A stretch of 12,642 bases of DNA from Mycobacterium paraffinicum. GTDB taxonomy: Bacteria > Actinomycetota > Actinomycetes > Mycobacteriales > Mycobacteriaceae. Below, one piece after another: positions 1-9,162 of the stretch. The notes beneath the pieces were generated by a model, which was not told the DNA's origin, made no database searches, and was given only the letters and a program-made list of their open reading frames with translations. Position 1 is the first letter of the stretch. Each line of letters opens with the position of its first letter. The DNA is taken from the NCBI RefSeq assembly GCF_001907675.1, contig NZ_MPNT01000009.1, positions 1 through 12,642 of the forward strand, given 5' to 3'. The translations under genes and the position numbers were made by a program.

Positions 1-240
1 GCCCTGCCAATGCCGTTGTCCCACACGGCCGAACTCAACGCCGCGACCATCGACAGCGACACCGGCCCTCAACTCAACGCCACCTGGACCTGGGCCACCT
101 CGGTTCTCGATGACACCCAAATCGCCCGGCTCAGCCAGTTATGGTTCGACGCCCTGACCGGAATCTGCACCCACGTCCGCCACGGCGGCGGCGGTCTGAC
201 CCCCTCCGACATCACCCCCGCCCGACTCACCCAACACCAA
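1..240 (+). other. Epimerization (E) domain, C-terminal end only
   Basis: The first 80 residues match the last part of the complete E domain at nt 7625-7860. They share the PMPL(S/A)H segment, the WTWA..VLD stretch, [10 protein letters not shown] and the linker [18 protein letters not shown]. This shows that the module just upstream of the window delivers a D-configured aminoacyl or peptidyl donor. The catalytic histidine and glutamate of this E domain lie outside the window. Confidence 0.88.
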
Positions 241-3200
241 ATCAACGAACTCCAAACGCAATACAACACCGCCGACATCCTGCCGCTCACCGCGCTCCAA
301 GAAGGATTGCTCTTCCACGCCGGCACCGGTCGGGAAAACGCTGACCTGTACGCGATGCAACTCGACCTCACGGTCGCCGGCCCTTTGGACCCACACCGGC
401 TGCGCGATGCCGTCCACACCGTCATCGAACGCCACCCCCACTTGGCCGCTCGGTTCTGCCAACAATTCGACGAACCGGTGCAAATCATTCCGGCCGACCC
501 CTCCGCGGCATGGCGATACGAGTCAGTCGAGAGCGAAGATCAGATCCACGAGATTTGCGCCCATGAACGCGCTGCGGTCTGCGACCTCAACGGCGACACC
601 GTCTTGCGGGTGGCCGTGCTCCGCGCCGGTGACAGCCGGCACCGAATTGTGATGACGTTTCACCACATCGTGCTCGACGGATGGTCGCTACCCATCCTGC
701 TGCACGAGATCTTCGCCGCCTACCAGGGCCAGCAGCTGCCCGTGGCGACACCCTACCGCCGGTTCATCACCTGGCTCGCCGGACGCGACCTCGACGCCGC
801 TCGCGCCGCCTGGCAAGAGACGCTGGCGGGTTTGGAGAACCCCACCCTGGTCGGTCCCCCGGCCCGACTCCAATCCGGTCCGAAGAGGACCAGTTCGTTT
901 GTGCTGTCCGAGCGCGACACGCTGGCGCTGCACGAGCTGGCGCGCGCCAGCCACACCACCGTCAGCACCGTGCTGCAGGCGGCGTGGGCGCAGCTTTTGA
1001 TGGGGCTGACCGGCCAGCACGACGTGGTCTTCGGCACCGCGGTATCGGGAAGGCCGGTCGAGTTACCGGCTGCCGACCGCATGGTGGGCCTGCTGATCAA
1101 CACCGTGCCGGTGCGGGCGCACATCACACCAACCACCACCACCGCCGACCTGCTCCACCAACTGCACGACGCCCACAACCACACCCTCGACCATCAACAC
1201 CTGGCGCTCAACGAGATTCACCGCGCCACTGGCCACGACCAACTGTTCGACACCCTGTTCGTCTACGAGAACTACCCCGTCGACACCGCCGGGCTGCTCG
1301 ATGTCGACGGATTGACCGTCGTCGAGTTCACCGGTCGCGAATCCAATCACTACCCACTGACCATGCAGGCCACACCCGGAGCCGAACTCGGCCTGCGCGT
1401 CGAGTACGACACCCACGTGTTCGACGCGGACACCATTGGCGCACTGATTGATCGGCTGCGACGCATCATGCTGACGATGATTGCCGATCCGCGGCTCCCA
1501 TTGTCTGCCACGGACATGCTTGACGCTGACGAGCGTGCCCGCCTCGACCACATGGGCAATAGGGCGGCTCTGACCAGGCTGGCACCCGCACCGGTGTCGA
1601 TCCCGGAGTTGTTCGCGGGTCACGTGGTTCGCTCTCCGCACGCTGTGGCCATCACCGACGTGAACCGGTCATTGACTTACCGGGAGGTTGACGAGGCCTC
1701 GAATCAGTTGGCGCGCTCAATCTTCGGCCACGGTGCCGGACCCGGGCAATGTGTTGCGGTGTTGCTGGAGCGCTCCGCCGAGGCCGTCATCGCCATGCTT
1801 GCGGTGCTCAAGGCCGGGGCGACCTACCTGGCGATCGACCCCGCGCTGCCCGATGAGCGGATCGGATTCATGTTGAGCGACGCCGCGCCCTCCGTCGCGG
1901 TCACCACCACCGCGCTGCTGCCGCGACTGGCCGGACGCCCGCTGGCCATCGTCGATATCACCGATGACCGCATGACTGCCCAGCCCCGATCAGCGCTTCC
2001 GACGCCGGCGGCCGACGATATCGCCTACCTCATCTACACCTCGGGAACCACGGGCGTGCCGAAAGGTGTTGCGATAAGCCATCGCAACGTGGCCCACTTG
2101 GTCGAGTCGGCGTCGGCCCACCTACCCGCACATCAGGTATGGACGCAGTGTCACTCCTACGCATTCGACTTCTCCGTCTGGGAGATCTGGGCCGCCCTGC
2201 TCGGCGGCGGGCGCCTGGTGGTGGTGCCAGAGCAGGTGACGGCTTCACCGAAAGACTTCCACGCGCTGCTCGTCGCCGAAGAGGTCACCGTGCTCACCCA
2301 GACGCCGTCGGCGGCCGCGGCGCTTCCCCAGCGCGGACTGGACTCGGTCGCGCTGCTGCTCGGTGGTGAGGCATGCCCGGCCGAGCTGGTCGACCGGTGG
2401 GCTCCCGGGCGCCTGGTGATCAACGCCTACGGCCCCACCGAAACGACGGTTTACGCCACGTTGAGCGCACCGTTGACCGCGGGTTCCGGAACGGTACCGA
2501 TCGGCGAACCGGTGTCGACCGCGGCACTGTTCGTCCTGGACGACTGGCTGCGCCCGGTCTCACCCGGAGTGGTCGGTGAACTGTATGTGGCCGGCCGCGG
2601 CGTTGGCGTCGGCTACCTTGGCCGGGCGGGCCTGACCGCGGCTCGATTCGTGGCCAACCCGTTCGGGACCCCGGGAACGCGGATGTATCGGACCGGGGAC
2701 CTGGTGCGCTGGCGCGCCGACGGGCAACTGGACTACCTCGGGCGCGCCGACGAGCAGGTCAAAATCCGCGGCTATCGGATCGAACTCGCCGAAATCCAGG
2801 CCGCGCTGGCCGCCCTCGACGGTATCGAACAGGCCGCCGTCGTCGTCCGCGAAGACCGCCCCGGCGACAAACGGCTCGTCGGCTACGTCGTCGAAAGGAT
2901 CTCCGGGACAGTCCATCCCGCTGCGGCGCTCGCCGCGCTGACCCAGCGGCTGCCCGGCCACATGGTGCCGGTGGCGGTCGTGGTGTTGCAGGCGCTGCCG
3001 CTGACGGTCAACGGCAAGCTCGACACCCGTGCCCTGCCCGCGCCGGAGTACCAGGACCGCAGTCGGTACCGCGCCCCGGCCACCCCGGTCGAGGAAATCT
3101 TGGCCGGCACCTATGCCCAGGTTCTGGGTGCCGAGCGGGTGGGCGTTGACGATTCGTTCTTCGACCTGGGTGGGGATTCGCTTTCGGCGATGCGGTTGAT

Positions 3201-6200
3201 CGCCGCCATCAACACCGGCCTCGACGCGGATCTGGCCGTGCACGCGTTGTTCGACGCACCCACGATCGCACAATTGGCGCCCCTTCTCGACGGCCAGGGG
3301 CGCCGCCGTGAGCCGTTGACCGCGGGCCACCGCCCCGCGGTGATTCCGCTCTCGTTCACCCAGAACCGGCTATGGGTGCTCGACCAGTTGCAAGTTCCCT
3401 CAGGGGTTTACCACTTGGCGGTGGCGCTGAGGCTGCGTGGTGACCTCGATGCCGAAGTGCTCGGCGCATCGCTCGCCGACGTGGTCGCCCGGCATGAAAG
3501 CCTGCGCACGCTATTCCCCGCGCCCGACGGGCTGCCCCAGCAACTCATCGTCCCGGCCAGCCGGGCGGATTTCGGCTGGGACGTCATCGACGCAACCGGA
3601 TGGGCCCCGGCGCGGCTCGACGAGGCCGTCGATGAAACGGCGCGTTATCCTTTCGGGTTGGATTCCGAAATACCGCTGCGGGCGAAGCTGTTTCGTGTCG
3701 GCGCCGACGAGCACGTGTTGGTCGGCGTCGTGCACCACATCGCCTTTGATGGCTGGTCGCTGGCACCGTTGATCCGCGATCTCGGCGAGGCCTACCGGGC
3801 GCGTCAGCAGGGGGGCGCTCCGGATTGGCCAGCACTGCCGGTGCAATACGTGGATTACACGTTATGGCAGCGCGCGCAGTTCGGTGTGCTCGACGATTCC
3901 ACCAGCCGAATCGCCGCGCAGCTCGAATACTGGGAAGACGCTCTGGCCGGCATCCCCGAACGCTTGGAATTGCCGACGGATCGACCCTACCCTTCGGTGG
4001 CCGACCAGCGCGGCGACAGCGTGGTCGTGGACTGGCCGGCCGAATTGCAGCTGCGCATCCGCGAGGTGGCCCGCGGGTACAACGCGACGAGCTTCATGGT
4101 GGTCCAAGCCGCCCTAGCGGTTCTGCTGGCGCAGCTCAGCGCGACACCCGATGTGGCCGTGGCGTTCCCGATCGCCGGGCGAGGTGATCCGGCGCTCGAC
4201 GACCTGGTGGGCTTCTTCGTCAACACCTTGGTGCTGCGTGTGGATGTGGCTGGAGACCCGACCGTTGCCGAATTGCTCGATCAAGTTCGTCGGCGCAGTC
4301 TTCTGGCGTTCGAGCATCAGGACGTGCCATTTGAGGTGTTGGTCGAGCGGCTCAACCCCACCCGCTCCCTAAGCCATCACCCGCTGGCCCAGGTCGCGTT
4401 GGCCTGGCAGAACCTGCCCGGCCACACGAGCGACTCCGTCGCCCGGCTGCAGTTGGGCGACCTGCAGATCACTCAGTTGCCGCTCGACACCCATACCGCC
4501 CGCATGGATTTGACCTTCTCGCTGTCCGAACACTGGGCCGACGACGGCGCGCCGGCGGGCATTCGGGGGACGGTCGAATTCCGCACCGATGTGTTCGCGC
4601 CTGACACCATCGCCACGCTTGTCGAGCGGTTCCAGCGGTTACTGCGCGCGATGACCGCCGACCCGCGGGCCCGGCTGTCATCCATAGATCTGCTGGATGC
4701 CGAAGAGCACGCCCGTCTGGATGCCGCGTCCAACAGGGCGATGCTGGACCGGGCCGCCCCTGCACCGGTCTCGATTCCGGCATTGTTCGCTACCCACGTA
4801 AGTCAGAACCCCGATGCGATCGCGATCACCGACGGAACTCGGTCCTGCACCTACCTCGAACTCGACGCCGCCTCGAACCGACTGGCGCACTTGCTGATCG
4901 GTAGGGGCGCGGGCCCGGGCGAGTGCGTTGCGCTGTTGTTCTCTCGCGGCGCCGAGGCCATCACGGCGATGCTGGCGGTGCTCAAGACGGGAGCGGCCTA
5001 CCTGCCGATCGACCCGGCGGTTCCCGCTTCCCGGATGACATTCATGCTCGGAGACGCCGAGCCGATCGCCGCCGTCACCACCGCCAGCCTACGGTCACGC
5101 CTGGCCGGGCATGACCTGGCGGTCCTCGATGTCAGCGACGCCGTCGTCGGCGACTACCCCAGCACCCGGCTATCCGCGCCCGGCCCCGATGACATCGCAT
5201 ATCTGATCTATACCTCCGGAACCACCGGCGTACCGAAATGCGTTGCCATCAACCACCACAACGTGACGCAGCTGCTGGGATCGCTGGACGGCGGCTTGCC
5301 CCATCCGGGCGTCTGGCCGCAGTGTCATTCGCTAGCCTTCGACGTCTCGGTGTGGGAGATCTTTGGTCCGCTCTTGCGAGGTGGGCGAGTGGTGGTGGTG
5401 CCCGAAGACGTCACAACGTCGCCGACCGACTTCCACGACCTGCTAGTCGCCGAGCGAGTCGATGTGCTCACCCAAACCCCGTCCGCCGCAGCTGTGTTGT
5501 CGCCCAAGGGTTTGGAATCGGCGGCGCTGGTGGTGGTCGGTGAGGCGTGCCCCGCCGATGTGGTCGACCAATGGGCGCCGGGGCGGGTGATGATCAACGC
5601 CTACGGTCCGACCGAGACGACGATGTGCGTCGCGATCAGCGACCCGTTGACGGCCGGGTGCGGGCAGGTGCCCATCGGTATACCGGTACCCGGGGCGGCG
5701 CTGTTCGTCCTCGACGAGTCGTTGCGCCAAGTGCCGTTCGGGGTGGTCGGCGAGTTGTATGTCGCCGGGCGCGGCGTGGGTATCGGGTACCTGCGCCGAG
5801 CGGGCCTGACCGCTTCACGATTCGTGGCCTGCCCGTTCGGGGGCCATGGGGCGCGCATGTATCGCACCGGGGATCTGGTGCGCCGGGGCGCCGACGGCCA
5901 ACTGCACTACCTCGGGCGCGCCGACGAGCAAGTCAAAATCCGTGGGTACCGCATCGAACTCGGCGAAATCCACGCCGCGCTATGCCAACTCGACGGCGTC
6001 GAGCGCGCCGCGGTCGTCGCCCGCGAAGACCATCCGGGTGACAAGCGGCTGGTCGCCTACATCACGGGAACCGCCGATCCCGTCGATGCGCGGGCCGCGC
6101 TCGCGGGGCGGCTGCCCGGCTACATGGTGCCCGCCGCGGTCGTGGTGCTCGATGCGCTGCCAACCACGATCAATGGGAAACTCGACACTCGCGCCCTGCC

Positions 6201-9135
6201 GGCGCCCGACTACCAAGCCACCGACAACTATCGCGCGCCGTCCGACGCCGTCGAGGAGATCCTGGCGGGCATCTTTGCCGAGGTGCTACGACTCGATCGC
6301 GTCGGAGTGGACGACGCCTTCTTCGACCTTGGCGGCGACAGCATCTCGTCGATGCAGGTGGTCGCCCGGGCACGCGCGGCCGGCGTCATGTGCCGCCCGC
6401 GAGACATATTCATCGAACAAACGGTGGCGCGGCTGGCTCGCGTCGCCCAGATCAGCGACCGCACAGCCGTTGCCGTCGACGCGGGCATCGGGCCGGTGGC
6501 GCCCACCCCGATCATGCATTGGCTGTCGGACATCGACGGGCCCGTCGATCAGTTCAATCAGACGATGGTGATAGAAGCGCCCCAGGGCGTTTCGCGCCCC
6601 GACGTGGTCGCGCTTCTGCAAGCCGTGCTCGACCACCACCCGATGCTGCGGCTACGTGTCGACAACTTCGACGCCGGCGAGTGGTCGTTGACCATACCGG
6701 GGGCGGCTGCGGTCGACGCCGAGGGTTGCCTGCTCACCGTCGACGAGTTGAACGACGATGTGGTGGCGACCGCCCGGTCACGGCTCAACCCCTCCGTCGG
6801 GGCGATGCTCAGCGCGCTGTGGGTGACCACAACCGGACAGCTGGTGCTGATAATCCATCACCTGGCCGTCGATGCGGTGTCCTGGCGAATTCTCCTGGAA
6901 GACCTCAACATCGGCTGGGCCCAACGCCTGAGCGGCCAACCGGTCGCCCTGCCGGCGGGCGGCACGTCCTTTCAGCGCTGGGCGACGCTGCTGGCCGAGC
7001 ATGCCTACCGGCCCACGGTTACCGACCGCGCCGACGCCTGGGAACAGTCGGTGCGCGCCCACACCGCTCTGGCCCCACCCCAGCCCGGGACTGACACCTA
7101 CGCCGGCGCCGGGCACCTCACGCTGTCCCTGGACACCGAAACCACCCGCGTGCTGCTCGGTGACGTTCCCGCCGCCTTTCACGCCGGCGTCCAAGACATT
7201 CTGTTGATCGCGTTCGCGTTGGCGTGGGATGAGTTCTCGGGTGCCGACGAGGGGGCGTCGATCGCGATCGACGTCGAGGGCCACGGTCGCTACGAAGATC
7301 TCGCCCCCGATGTCGACCTCTCGCGCACCGTGGGCTGGTTCACCACCAAACACCCGGTGGCGCTGCCGGTCGGCGGACCGCGCTGGCCACAACTTGTGGC
7401 CGGTGACGCCGCGATCGGCGCATTCGTCAAGCGTGCCAAGGAACAACTGCGGGCCCTGCCCGAGGGCCTGACCTACGGTCTGCTGCGCTACCTCAACACC
7501 GACGTTGCACTGACTGGGCCCGACCCCGCTATCGGCTTCAACTACTTCGGCCGATTGCACGGGACAGACGTGTCCGGCGATCTCTGGCGGGTCAGCGAGG
7601 ACGGCCTTGCGGTCACCACTTTCGCCAGCGCGGTGCCGATGCCGCTCGCACACTCCCTGGAACTCAACGTGGGCGCCGTCGACACGGGCACCGAGCTGCA
7701 CTTGCGGGCCGAATGGACGTGGGCGCCATCGGTGCTCGACGAGGCGCAGATTGGTCTGCTCGGTCAGCTCTGGTTCGACGCCCTCACCGGCATCTGCGCC
7801 CACGTCCGGCGCGGCGGCGGGGGGCTCACCCCCTCGGACATCGCGCCCGCGCGTCTCACCCAGCACCAAATCGACCAATTACAGCGGCATTTCCCGATCG
7901 CCGACATACTGCCGCTCACTCCCCTCCAGCAGGGGTTGCTCTTCCACGCGTCGGTCCAGAACAGCGACGGCGACCTGTACTCGATGCAGCTCGACATCAC
8001 CGTCTCCGGCCCACTCGACGTGGATCGTCTCCGCGGCGCGGTGAACACCGTCGTCAGCCGCCACCCTAATCTGGCCGCCCGGTTCTGCACTCAATTTGAC
8101 CAACCGGTGCAGATCATCCCGGCCGATCCCCAAACGCCCTGGCAATACGTCGAACTCGATAGCGATGCCGAGGAGCAGTCACAGCGCATATGTGCCGCCG
8201 AGCGTGCCGCGGTGTGTGACCTGAAGGGGTCGCCCGCCTTCCGCGTTGCCCTGATCCGCACAGCACCGGAACGGTACCGGGTGGTGTTGACCAACCACCA
8301 CATCGTGCTGGATGGTTGGTCGCTGCCCGTGCTCCTGCAAGAGATCTTCGCTACTTACTATGGCCAACGGCTACCGGCGGCCGTCCCGTATCGCCGGTTC
8401 GTCGATTGGCTCGCCGAGCGCGATCTCGACGCCGCGGAACGGGCCTGGCGCGAGGTGCTCGCCGGTTTCCATACCCCGACTCTGGTCGCACCGCCGGGCA
8501 GCCCCACGCTCGGGTCCCGAGGCCTCGCCTCGGCTCGCGTGCCCGAAAGCACCACCCAGGCAGTCAACGAATTGGCCCGCTCCTGTCACACCACCGTCAA
8601 CACGGTGCTGCAGGGCGCATGGGCGCAGGTGTTGATGTCGATGACGGGCAGGCGTGACGTCGTATTCGGCGCGGCGGTCTCGGGCCGGCCGGCCGATGTG
8701 GTCGGCGCGGAAGCGATGGTGGGTCTGATGATCAACACGGTGCCCATCCGAGCCACCATCACGCCGTCCACCACCGTCGCCGACCTGCTCGGTCAACTGC
8801 ACACCGCTTACGAGTGCACCCTGGACCATCAACATCTGGCGCTCAAGGAAATTCACCGCGTCGCCGGGCTCGACCAGCTATTCGACACGCTGTTCGTGTT
8901 CGAGAACTACCCGATCGACACCACGGCGCTGTCGCACACCAACGGCCTGGCGATCACCGACTTGACCGGCACCGAATCCAGTCACTACCCGCTGACAATG
9001 CAAGCCCGCCCCGACCGAGAATTGATTCTTCGCGTCGAATACGACAGCGACGTCTTCGATGCCGAGGCCATCGAATCATTGATCGACCGCTTCCAGCGCG
9101 CGTTGGTGGCCATGACCACCGACCTAGGGGGATGA
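1..9135 (+). CDS. Multimodular nonribosomal peptide synthetase, 5'-partial: (E)-C-A-PCP-C-A-PCP-E-C
   Basis: This cytosolic megasynthetase activates amino acids as adenylates, tethers them to phosphopantetheine arms and condenses them into a peptide. Residues are counted from the first codon at nt 1, giving 3044 visible residues. The domains are: end of an E domain (1-80), C1 (84-495), A1 (531-1015), PCP1 (1024-1098, Ser1060), C2 (1112-1560), A2 (1588-2069), PCP2 (2078-2150, Ser2114), E (2165-2620) and C3 (2629-3040). All C and E domains keep the HHxxxD motif and all PCPs keep GGDS. The first ATG in frame (nt 10) is not the true start, because the frame is open to nt 1 and already encodes the C-terminal part of an E domain matching nt 7625-7860. 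The gene therefore begins upstream. It ends with a condensation domain and a six-residue tail, at TGA 9133-9135, one base before the next gene. No thioesterase or reductase is present, so chain release happens elsewhere. The substrates and the product are unknown. Confidence 0.96.
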   Translation, partial: ALPMPLSHTAELNAATIDSDTGPQLNATWTWATSVLDDTQIARLSQLWFDALTGICTHVRHGGGGLTPSDITPARLTQHQINELQTQYNTADILPLTALQEGLLFHAGTGRENADLYAMQLDLTVAGPLDPHRLRDAVHTVIERHPHLAARFCQQFDEPVQIIPADPSAAWRYESVESEDQIHEICAHERAAVCDLNGDTVLRVAVLRAGDSRHRIVMTFHHIVLDGWSLPILLHEIFAAYQGQQLPVATPYRRFITWLAGRDLDAARAAWQETLAGLENPTLVGPPARLQSGPKRTSSFVLSERDTLALHELARASHTTVSTVLQAAWAQLLMGLTGQHDVVFGTAVSGRPVELPAADRMVGLLINTVPVRAHITPTTTTADLLHQLHDAHNHTLDHQHLALNEIHRATGHDQLFDTLFVYENYPVDTAGLLDVDGLTVVEFTGRESNHYPLTMQATPGAELGLRVEYDTHVFDADTIGALIDRLRRIMLTMIADPRLPLSATDMLDADERARLDHMGNRAALTRLAPAPVSIPELFAGHVVRSPHAVAITDVNRSLTYREVDEASNQLARSIFGHGAGPGQCVAVLLERSAEAVIAMLAVLKAGATYLAIDPALPDERIGFMLSDAAPSVAVTTTALLPRLAGRPLAIVDITDDRMTAQPRSALPTPAADDIAYLIYTSGTTGVPKGVAISHRNVAHLVESASAHLPAHQVWTQCHSYAFDFSVWEIWAALLGGGRLVVVPEQVTASPKDFHALLVAEEVTVLTQTPSAAAALPQRGLDSVALLLGGEACPAELVDRWAPGRLVINAYGPTETTVYATLSAPLTAGSGTVPIGEPVSTAALFVLDDWLRPVSPGVVGELYVAGRGVGVGYLGRAGLTAARFVANPFGTPGTRMYRTGDLVRWRADGQLDYLGRADEQVKIRGYRIELAEIQAALAALDGIEQAAVVVREDRPGDKRLVGYVVERISGTVHPAAALAALTQRLPGHMVPVAVVVLQALPLTVNGKLDTRALPAPEYQDRSRYRAPATPVEEILAGTYAQVLGAERVGVDDSFFDLGGDSLSAMRLIAAINTGLDADLAVHALFDAPTIAQLAPLLDGQGRRREPLTAGHRPAVIPLSFTQNRLWVLDQLQVPSGVYHLAVALRLRGDLDAEVLGASLADVVARHESLRTLFPAPDGLPQQLIVPASRADFGWDVIDATGWAPARLDEAVDETARYPFGLDSEIPLRAKLFRVGADEHVLVGVVHHIAFDGWSLAPLIRDLGEAYRARQQGGAPDWPALPVQYVDYTLWQRAQFGVLDDSTSRIAAQLEYWEDALAGIPERLELPTDRPYPSVADQRGDSVVVDWPAELQLRIREVARGYNATSFMVVQAALAVLLAQLSATPDVAVAFPIAGRGDPALDDLVGFFVNTLVLRVDVAGDPTVAELLDQVRRRSLLAFEHQDVPFEVLVERLNPTRSLSHHPLAQVALAWQNLPGHTSDSVARLQLGDLQITQLPLDTHTARMDLTFSLSEHWADDGAPAGIRGTVEFRTDVFAPDTIATLVERFQRLLRAMTADPRARLSSIDLLDAEEHARLDAASNRAMLDRAAPAPVSIPALFATHVSQNPDAIAITDGTRSCTYLELDAASNRLAHLLIGRGAGPGECVALLFSRGAEAITAMLAVLKTGAAYLPIDPAVPASRMTFMLGDAEPIAAVTTASLRSRLAGHDLAVLDVSDAVVGDYPSTRLSAPGPDDIAYLIYTSGTTGVPKCVAINHHNVTQLLGSLDGGLPHPGVWPQCHSLAFDVSVWEIFGPLLRGGRVVVVPEDVTTSPTDFHDLLVAERVDVLTQTPSAAAVLSPKGLESAALVVVGEACPADVVDQWAPGRVMINAYGPTETTMCVAISDPLTAGCGQVPIGIPVPGAALFVLDESLRQVPFGVVGELYVAGRGVGIGYLRRAGLTASRFVACPFGGHGARMYRTGDLVRRGADGQLHYLGRADEQVKIRGYRIELGEIHAALCQLDGVERAAVVAREDHPGDKRLVAYITGTADPVDARAALAGRLPGYMVPAAVVVLDALPTTINGKLDTRALPAPDYQATDNYRAPSDAVEEILAGIFAEVLRLDRVGVDDAFFDLGGDSISSMQVVARARAAGVMCRPRDIFIEQTVARLARVAQISDRTAVAVDAGIGPVAPTPIMHWLSDIDGPVDQFNQTMVIEAPQGVSRPDVVALLQAVLDHHPMLRLRVDNFDAGEWSLTIPGAAAVDAEGCLLTVDELNDDVVATARSRLNPSVGAMLSALWVTTTGQLVLIIHHLAVDAVSWRILLEDLNIGWAQRLSGQPVALPAGGTSFQRWATLLAEHAYRPTVTDRADAWEQSVRAHTALAPPQPGTDTYAGAGHLTLSLDTETTRVLLGDVPAAFHAGVQDILLIAFALAWDEFSGADEGASIAIDVEGHGRYEDLAPDVDLSRTVGWFTTKHPVALPVGGPRWPQLVAGDAAIGAFVKRAKEQLRALPEGLTYGLLRYLNTDVALTGPDPAIGFNYFGRLHGTDVSGDLWRVSEDGLAVTTFASAVPMPLAHSLELNVGAVDTGTELHLRAEWTWAPSVLDEAQIGLLGQLWFDALTGICAHVRRGGGGLTPSDIAPARLTQHQIDQLQRHFPIADILPLTPLQQGLLFHASVQNSDGDLYSMQLDITVSGPLDVDRLRGAVNTVVSRHPNLAARFCTQFDQPVQIIPADPQTPWQYVELDSDAEEQSQRICAAERAAVCDLKGSPAFRVALIRTAPERYRVVLTNHHIVLDGWSLPVLLQEIFATYYGQRLPAAVPYRRFVDWLAERDLDAAERAWREVLAGFHTPTLVAPPGSPTLGSRGLASARVPESTTQAVNELARSCHTTVNTVLQGAWAQVLMSMTGRRDVVFGAAVSGRPADVVGAEAMVGLMINTVPIRATITPSTTVADLLGQLHTAYECTLDHQHLALKEIHRVAGLDQLFDTLFVFENYPIDTTALSHTNGLAITDLTGTESSHYPLTMQARPDRELILRVEYDSDVFDAEAIESLIDRFQRALVAMTTDLGG
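250..1485 (+). other. C1, condensation domain of D-donor (DCL) type
   Basis: The domain opens with [17 protein letters not shown] (from nt 271), the first core motif in the form typical of condensation domains that follow an E domain. The catalytic motif HHIVLDG is intact at nt 661-681 (residues 221-227). YRRF..WL and the INTVPVR motif follow in the usual order. It should join a D-configured donor from the upstream module to the residue loaded by A1. It closely resembles C3 over its whole length. Confidence 0.9.
1590..3045 (+). other. A1, adenylation domain, binding code read as DFWTLGAVYK
   Basis: The core motifs are complete: [11 protein letters not shown] at nt 2035-2067 (residues 679-689), FDFSVWE with Asp723, NAYGPTETT from residue 808, [22 protein letters not shown], and the NGKLD lysine at residue 1006. 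Aligning by eye to the GrsA phenylalanine domain gives the ten-residue pocket code D-F-W-T-L-G-A-V-Y-K. It agrees with the threonine code DFWNIGMVHK and with the phenylalanine code DAWTIAAVCK at six positions each, so I do not name a substrate. The early core motif reads YLAIDP, where A2 and A3 have YLPIDP. No methylation domain is inserted. Confidence 0.93.
3070..3294 (+). other. PCP1, peptidyl carrier protein domain
   Basis: The segment [15 protein letters not shown] carries the phosphopantetheine attachment site at Ser1060 (nt 3178-3180). The preceding VEEILAG..AQVLG helix is typical of carrier domains. The next domain is C2, not an epimerase, so the residue loaded by A1 should stay in the L form. 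Confidence 0.94.
3334..4680 (+). other. C2, condensation domain of L-donor (LCL) type
   Basis: It starts with [17 protein letters not shown], the first core motif in the wording typical of L-donor condensation domains. HHIAFDG is intact at nt 3733-3753 (residues 1245-1251). Further motifs include [29 protein letters not shown] and [11 protein letters not shown]. It joins the L-donor on PCP1 to the residue loaded by A2. It is the counterpart of C4 in gene 2. Confidence 0.92.
4762..6207 (+). other. A2, adenylation domain, phenylalanine-like code, altered phosphate loop
   Basis: The motifs FDVSVWE (Asp1781), NAYGPTETT (Ala1867), [22 protein letters not shown] and NGKLD (Lys2060) are present. 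The pocket code, aligned by eye to GrsA, is D-V-W-T-V-V-A-M-C-K. It shares seven of ten positions with the phenylalanine code DAWTVAAVCK, so a bulky, probably aromatic substrate is likely. The phosphate-binding loop reads [11 protein letters not shown]: the final glycine found in A1 and A3 is Cys1747 here (TGC at nt 5239-5241). Two other local departures are [10 protein letters not shown], where A1 has [10 protein letters not shown]. The downstream E domain predicts a D-residue in the product. Confidence 0.92.
6232..6450 (+). other. PCP2, carrier domain preceding an epimerase
   Basis: [18 protein letters not shown] places the phosphopantetheine serine at residue 2114 (nt 6340-6342). GGDSI followed by SMQ is the form usually seen in carriers that feed an E domain, and it differs from the GGDSLSAMR and GGDSVSAMR of PCP1 and PCP3. 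This fits the E domain that follows immediately. Confidence 0.94.
6490..7860 (+). other. Epimerization (E) domain, complete
   Basis: It inverts the alpha carbon of the residue held on PCP2. The motifs appear in order: [18 protein letters not shown] at nt 6856-6888 (residues 2286-2296), VEGHGR at residues 2425-2430, [24 protein letters not shown], and FNYFGR at residues 2513-2518. The second histidine of HHxxxD and the glutamate of EGHGR, the residues that act in catalysis in this family, are both present. The domain therefore looks active. It ends in the linker [15 protein letters not shown] that leads to C3. Confidence 0.94.
7885..9132 (+). other. C3, condensation domain of D-donor (DCL) type, C-terminal end of gene 1
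   Basis: It opens with [17 protein letters not shown] and has HHIVLDG at nt 8296-8316 (residues 2766-2772). YRRF..WL and MINTVPIR follow. It sits after an E domain and has the D-donor wording, so it should accept the D-residue on PCP2. Its normal partner A domain is on the next polypeptide. After the last helix (ALVAM) only TTDLGG remains before the stop, and no separate docking segment is visible. Confidence 0.92.
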
Positions 9136-9162
9136 TTTGACCACCAATCCGACCCGGAGATT
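9113..9162 (+). repeat. Imperfect 25-nt direct repeat at the gene boundary
   Basis: The 25 bases from 9113 and the 25 from 9138 match at 15 positions. There are eight identical bases at the left (TGACCACC) and four at the right (GATT). The second copy continues the linker coding found in other modules; the first copy ends in the stop of gene 1. The extra 25 bases move the reading from frame 1 to frame 2. Confidence 0.55.
9126..9131 (+). promoter_or_regulatory. Ribosome binding site for gene 2, inside the end of gene 1
   Basis: AGGGGG lies five bases before the TTG at 9137 and overlaps the last codons of gene 1. It supports TTG 9137 as the start and suggests that ribosomes ending on gene 1 restart on gene 2. 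The in-frame stop TAG at 9125-9127 rules out any earlier start for gene 2. Confidence 0.7.

Noticed and set aside
10..12. ATG at nt 10 as the start of gene 1.
   Set aside because: The frame is open to nt 1, and the encoded residues before and after it match the inside of an E domain. No ribosome site is visible. The gene starts upstream of the window.
6778..7878. Long reverse-strand open frame (366 codons) opposite the E domain.
   Set aside because: Same reason: the E-domain motifs on the + strand are complete, and the reverse translation has no family features.
9132..9140. ATG at 9132 overlapping the stop of gene 1 (ATGA) as the start of gene 2.
   Set aside because: It reads ATG ATT TGA and ends after two codons. 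It is not in the frame of gene 2.
9126..9141. AGGGGGATGATTTGAC looks like the release-factor-2 (prfB) frameshift site, which also has AGGGGG, four bases and TTTGAC.
   Set aside because: The frame does not fit. Ribosomes from gene 1 stop at TGA 9133-9135, not at the TGA within TTTGAC, and a +1 shift there would not lead into the gene 2 frame. The resemblance is best explained as SD plus chance.
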